A stretch of DNA of 64,000 nt from Tetrapyrgos nigripes (lineage: Eukaryota > Basidiomycota > Agaricomycetes > Agaricales > Campanellaceae). The DNA lies in assembly GCA_013368315.1 (NCBI GenBank), contig JAACJM010000006.1, positions 310,001 to 374,000 of the forward strand. The letters are read 5' to 3'. Of this stretch, positions 60,264 to 64,000 are shown one piece after another; the stretch's first letter is position 1; each line of letters begins with the position of its first letter. Made by a program: the position numbers and the translations under genes. The notes below the pieces were generated by a model. That model did not search any database. It saw only the letters and a list, made by a program, of their open reading frames with translations, and was not told where the DNA came from.

Positions 60264-60761
60264 TCACCCACCCTCCATCCTCAATCAATCACCCTTCTCT
60301 CTTCCTTGTAAATTTACAAGGCTCCAATCTTCCTTGCACATCTGGGATCCACCTTGACGGAGGTGGTGAGATCAAGGCTCCTTCCCTCCATCTACACTCG
60401 GATAGATTGGAGGGCTCCTCCTCTTCTCCCCCACCTCCACGAGGTTCTCCTCCCCTTTCCATATCCCCCTGGTTAATTACCATATTCCATCTTTCTCAAT
60501 GATTTCTCCTACCTGACATGCAAGATCTTTCAGTGATGTTGGTGCGGTGGGGTCACTCCTCATGCGGCGTGGGTTTTTACCTGAGCCCAGCTAAGACCTT
60601 CATAGGCACAGTGCGGTTACACCTGAATAGGGGCCAGGTTTTTCACCCTGACATCATACACAAAGTTGGAGAAGGCGCTCTTGCATTGTCGCTTTGTAAT
60701 TCATCTGATTTTACTTACAACAATTATAATTACTGCGTAGTACTTATTTACATACCAGCTG

Positions 60762-60903
60762 TACTCCTTAGCGTCCGTTGTCAAAAATTCCCACTCGGGC
60801 CCCGTCATGTTTTTTGGCGGGGTCGCGTCTCGGCTAAACCTCTGCGTGAGCAAGTTTGAGTTGTTTGACCCATTCCGGATGGACGAGTGCATCAAACGAT
60901 TAG
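60762..60903 (+). repeat. Split direct repeat B2
   Basis: Second copy of B1; its end CAAACGATTAG marks the right limit of the retroelement inside the MULE-like element. Confidence 0.75.
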
Positions 60904-61299
60904 CCAAAGATGATTACACTTCGCGAATACTCCTCGCTGTGTATTCTTGCTTATCACCCGTACTTTTGATTATTTCTGGCATGTTGTACTGGTTTGATAT
61001 CTTCAAGCTGCGTTTCTGAGGCTATAGAGCTCAAGCCCCTATCTTAGCTACCCGCGGGTAGCTATAACTTTCTAAATCACACAAAATGTACAGAAAGTAA
61101 TAATAATATACAGGGTATTTCACAGCATAAAATACATACTAGCTAGCTAGCCTAGTTGTCTCAGTAGGTCATCTTCAGATTGGTCAGATAATATCCCTCG
61201 GAATCCGCTAAGAGCAACAACTTCATTCGAGACGCGTGGGAAAGTTGTAGGATGTTGCGGCTATCGCAGCCATTTTATGATGGCTAAGCTGTGGAAAAT

Positions 61300-61440
61300 G
61301 ACAGTGCGTAAACGCTATGTAAACGCAAATGTAAACGCAAGTGGAACGTCATGTAAACGCAAAGTAAACGCTAGCGTTTATTTTGCGTTTACTTTGCGTT
61401 TACATCGACGCTTTGTGTTCACATTGATGTGGTGCGTTTA
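61300..61440. repeat. GCGTTTAC/GTAAACGC subterminal array
   Basis: GTAAACGC occurs at least five times on the plus strand (about 61305-61375) and GCGTTTAC at least three times directly afterwards (61373-61410), forming a long palindrome around CTAGCGTTTA. More copies lie at 56565-56640 and 61815-61890. The words match the second part of this element's terminal repeat. Confidence 0.75.
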
Positions 61441-61905
61441 CAACAATTTTTGAAAGTTTGAGTAATAATAAAGTATATTTGATGGAATTTTGATCAGCAT
61501 ATACTTGGTTCAAGAGTGTTTCTTGCTTATATCTGAAAATCTAAAGCTACAAGTCTGAAGTCACTAGCTTGGGAGTGAAGTCTGTACATTATACACATGA
61601 TATAATACTGGGATGGCTTTCTGGAACACTAAGAACCCATTTCTAAGTTGTATTTAGATGCAAGGCTATGTTTGAGACAGGTCAAATCACAAAGGATATT
61701 TACTGATTAGATTCTACATAAGTAACTACTTATTGATTTCAGGTTGGCCATCTTCAATCAGTCTACCTTGGCCTGGATGATATGAAATGCACGATGTAAA
61801 TGCAAAAGTGAGCCAAGTGTAAACGCAAAACGCAAAAATGTAGACGCTCGCGTTTACATGCGTTTACATGAAACGCACGGTGTAAACGCAAAATTACATA
61901 GACCG

Positions 61906-62706
61906 CACCCATGGACCTATGATAAAAACAATACAGTAATTCTGCTGGTAGATGCCTTCCGCTGGACATTGAAAAGCCTGGGTACTACATATAGGGAGGC
62001 AGGTACACCTTGGTTTAACATCTGCTAAGTCAAGTACTTAATTTTTTTTTCAAATACAGAGATACAATGCTCAATTTTTCCCACATAGATGTTTCCCAAC
62101 TGTATGAGATAGATATGGTAATCCGGATGGAACAAGAAGATCCTCATAAATGAGGCCTTATGATTCAGAGGCAATGGTTTTATAGGGTAATGCATTTATT
62201 TGAGTGATGATTTTAGTATCGCAATGTAATCACAATTGGGGAATTAAAGCTGGGTAAAGTGCTATGGAAGTAGCCTATAGATTGGCTGGAAGTAGAAGAT
62301 TTCGAGAATGTCATATGTAGCTTGAGGTCAGCTTGACTTTAATACACTTCGTTTTACTTACATTCAAAGGTTCACTCATTGAAGTATTATGCATACCACA
62401 TTGTTCATCGCACATTGGTCTTGCCTCTACTGAGTCAAGTACATAATTTACAGATATAGAATGAACTTGATACCGTTACAGATGACCATAGCTATTGAGG
62501 AGCGGTCGCATAGAAGAACCAGTGAACAACAAGATCAAGATGGATGGCTGATGGAAGGATTGTTCGTCGCTGCAGTAGATATAGCACCAAGTTAAGACCG
62601 GCGTCTATATTAGGGTTCCGTAATCACATCCTCTCCCCATTCCTTCTCATCCTCCTTCAATTTCATTTCTTCGTTCCTGAAACATCATTCGCCCAAGACT
62701 TTAACG
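61906..62706. other. Flank of copy 2 followed by upstream region of copy 3
   Basis: The first 90 bp continue the duplicated 3' flank (GAAAAGCCTGG, ATATAGGGAGG). From about 62485 the sequence matches the promoter region of copy 1. No gene is supported between 62000 and 62480. Confidence 0.5.
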
Positions 62707-64000
62707 ATGACCCAGTAAGTAACTCCTGTTCATTCATTCTTCGAATTCGTGTTTCGATTCTCACCCTTACTATTCGATACCAGGAAGCTGGCCACGTTAG
62801 CGTTTTTAAATCATATAAAATTACTGAAGGAAATTTAGATTACAAAAACTTTAGCATACGTAGTAGGGCTTCTTAGGAATCTGCTGATATACGAATCAGC
62901 ACCGTGCAAGTTGTGGTCAAGGAGTAGCGAGGGTTTTCGCGACGCGAATCTGTTTTTGTAAGGTTGATACGTAGATATTCTCACCGAGCCCAATGCTCAA
63001 GACCTAAGCCAGAACAGGTTTTATAAATGTTCCTAGGTACAAGCACGACAGGCGGTGGTTAAGAATAAAAGATGATAATTCTAAGTACTACGAGTGTGGC
63101 TTATATACTAGAAGGCGTGTGAATAGATACGTATTAGGAAGTACGCGTTACAGTTTTTGGCCAAAACTGGCTACCTGGCCACCTGCTCTGGCCCAGAACC
63201 GTGCACATGTACATGAGCTATAAAACCTGGAGGATTATATATCCTTAGCATATAAAACTATGCTGAATCCCTTCGGCAGTGTAACGGTACACTTGCTGTC
63301 GAGCAGTGGTCACTCTAAGGGCAGTTTTGGGGGTGGGAACGGTATTTTAGGAAAACGCGCCATTTCGGGTTTTCGGGCCACTCTTTTACCGGTATCTCAC
63401 GAAGCAAGTACCGACCCCCTTCAAAGTTTGACATCCAAGCGTGCCCCACCCAGACGTATTTTTAAGGCACCCTAGACCCACCCCAATGTAGACATAAAGT
63501 CAGATAATTGCCAAATGGCCAGCTTCCTGGTACGAGATAGTATATGCCGCTGGCTTCAGCCTACAATTCGTAACTTTGCTCAGCATCCTACCTCTCGTTG
63601 CCCGCTCATTGGAAATCCAAGCTAAGGGCCAGCCACTTCGATCCATCGCCCCTGGGGAAGAACTCCCCATAACGTGGCAGAGAGATATAAGTGGCTCCCA
63701 CTTCGATCCTTCGAATTGGGGGCTGGAATTCATGCTGAACGACGACGAAGCAGGTGCTCTCATCAGCGTCCCAAATGCTGGTGCACAGGCTGGATCGATG
63801 ACAGTGACAATACCTCCATTTGCGACACCTGCAGGGTAAGGAATACTTTCTTCATTCCTTTCCTCATTTTTGATGGAGTTTATTCCTTAGACAATCCATA
63901 AAGCTCGTAGCCGTCGATGTGATAGAGTGAGTACTATTTCTCCAGCAGTTGCATAGTAGACATACGTACTGATTTTTGACTTTCTCGCAGGAGTTCTACG
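62707..64000 (+). CDS. Secreted type I membrane protein (copy 3), runs off the window
   Basis: Exons visible: 62707-62714, 63560-63835, 63891-63926 and one starting at 63991 that continues past the window. The protein starts MTHLQFVTLLSILPL (signal peptide), then SIAPGEELPITWQ, DPSNWGLEFML and MTVTIPPFATPAG, the same domain as copies 1 and 2, and closer to copy 1. Intron 1 is 845 nt instead of 72 because a TA-flanked element (62770-63540) sits in it. Donor and acceptor are intact, so splicing is still possible. The TM and cytosolic parts lie outside the window. Confidence 0.75.
62770..63540. mobile_element. 771-bp TIR element at a TA target in intron 1 of copy 3
   Basis: The ends are CTATTCGATACCAGG and, on the minus strand, CTATCTCGTACCAGG, both continuing AAGCTGGCCA. 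The TA dinucleotide flanks both sides (62768-62769, 63541-63542). Copy 1 has the uninterrupted site CACCCTTATATGCCGC (50813-50828). A TA duplication fits the Tc1/mariner-type group. No transposase is encoded. Confidence 0.8.

Larger units (their letters stand above)
56755..60903 (+). mobile_element. YR-type retroelement with split direct repeats, recombinase missing
   Basis: A 105-bp repeat (A) is at 56755-56859 and 60012-60116, and a 142-bp repeat (B) at 59869-60010 and 60762-60903. The order A1-coding-B1-A2-B2 is the split direct repeat arrangement known from Ngaro/VIPER-type tyrosine-recombinase retroelements. The central gene (57392-59419) encodes RT-RNase H of the DIRS-related type. No tyrosine recombinase frame is visible between 59420 and 59868; that interval is CT-rich with a 115-bp tandem duplication, so the recombinase was lost or is supplied in trans. 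Confidence 0.7.
56553..61905. mobile_element. Second MULE-like element, 5.35 kb, 9-bp TSD
   Basis: The left end reads CGGTAGAATGAAATTTGCG and the right end, on the minus strand, CGGTCTATGTAATTTTGCG; both continue with TTTACACC. The 9-mer CACCCATGG is duplicated at 56544-56552 and 61906-61914, and the uninterrupted form CACCCGTGG lies in the paralogous flank at about 52767. The end sequence is clearly related to that of the 11-kb MULE (CGG..., AAATTTGCG), but the subterminal word is GCGTTTAC rather than GCGGACACC. I find no transposase; most of the interior is a later retroelement insertion (56755-60903). Confidence 0.8.

Overview
The window looks like a transposon-dense stretch of a mushroom-forming fungus (Basidiomycota, Agaricomycetes). 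I infer this from the roughly 50-65 nt GT-AG introns in every readable gene, a class I hydrophobin start, a DUF6532-type gene, and typical Agaricomycete LINE, YR-retroelement-like and Mutator-like sequences. No taxon below that level can be read. Only a handful of host genes are present. Most of the sequence is transposon, transposon remnant or gene fragments caught between them.

Layout. 1-8.6 kb: decayed repeats, a gag remnant and a 2-kb fold-back. 8.6-11.1 kb: a decayed multi-exon gene of an uncharacterised Agaricomycete family. 11.2-13.3 kb: the first 30 codons of a hydrophobin gene, cut off by a dispersed repeat, with its promoter split by a 1.3-kb TIR element. 16.4-22.2 kb: a decayed APE-RT-RNase H LINE with a poly(A) end. 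22-30.8 kb: repeats and gene fragments. 30.8-32.8 kb: a six-exon UDP-glycosyltransferase gene with two frameshifts. 33.5-34.9 kb: a 1.3-kb non-autonomous Mutator-like element (9-bp TSD). 35.1-36.4 kb: an AT-rich element with an 8-bp TSD, next to a HIT-family gene fragment.

39.03-49.99 kb holds the main discovery: an 11-kb Mutator-like (MULE) element with a 9-bp TSD and a related empty site elsewhere in the window. Its single large gene reads as GCM/WRKY-like zinc finger, MULE transposase, basic linker, USP-like cysteine protease, PHD finger and a further conserved region. One intron of that gene has been invaded by a 3.1-kb TIR element carrying an apparently intact DUF6532 gene on the other strand. 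Removing this insert leaves an ordinary 50-nt intron.

50.7-64 kb is a tandem family of three genes for a secreted-then-membrane-anchored protein (signal peptide, Kre9/Knh1-like beta domain, Ser/Thr-rich stalk, one TM helix, cytosolic coiled coil). Copies 1 and 2 splice into complete frames; copy 3 runs off the window and has a TA-flanked element in intron 1. Downstream of copy 2 lies a second MULE-like element (56.55-61.91 kb, 9-bp TSD, GCGTTTAC repeats), which itself hosts a tyrosine-recombinase-type retroelement with split direct repeats but no visible recombinase.

A common thread is that nearly every nonsense codon in the transposon frames is TGA, mostly at positions where related proteins would be expected to have Arg. 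This fits CGA to TGA decay at CpG sites. The copies are therefore probably inactive even though their architecture is preserved. All family names rest on reading motifs by eye; no database search was possible.
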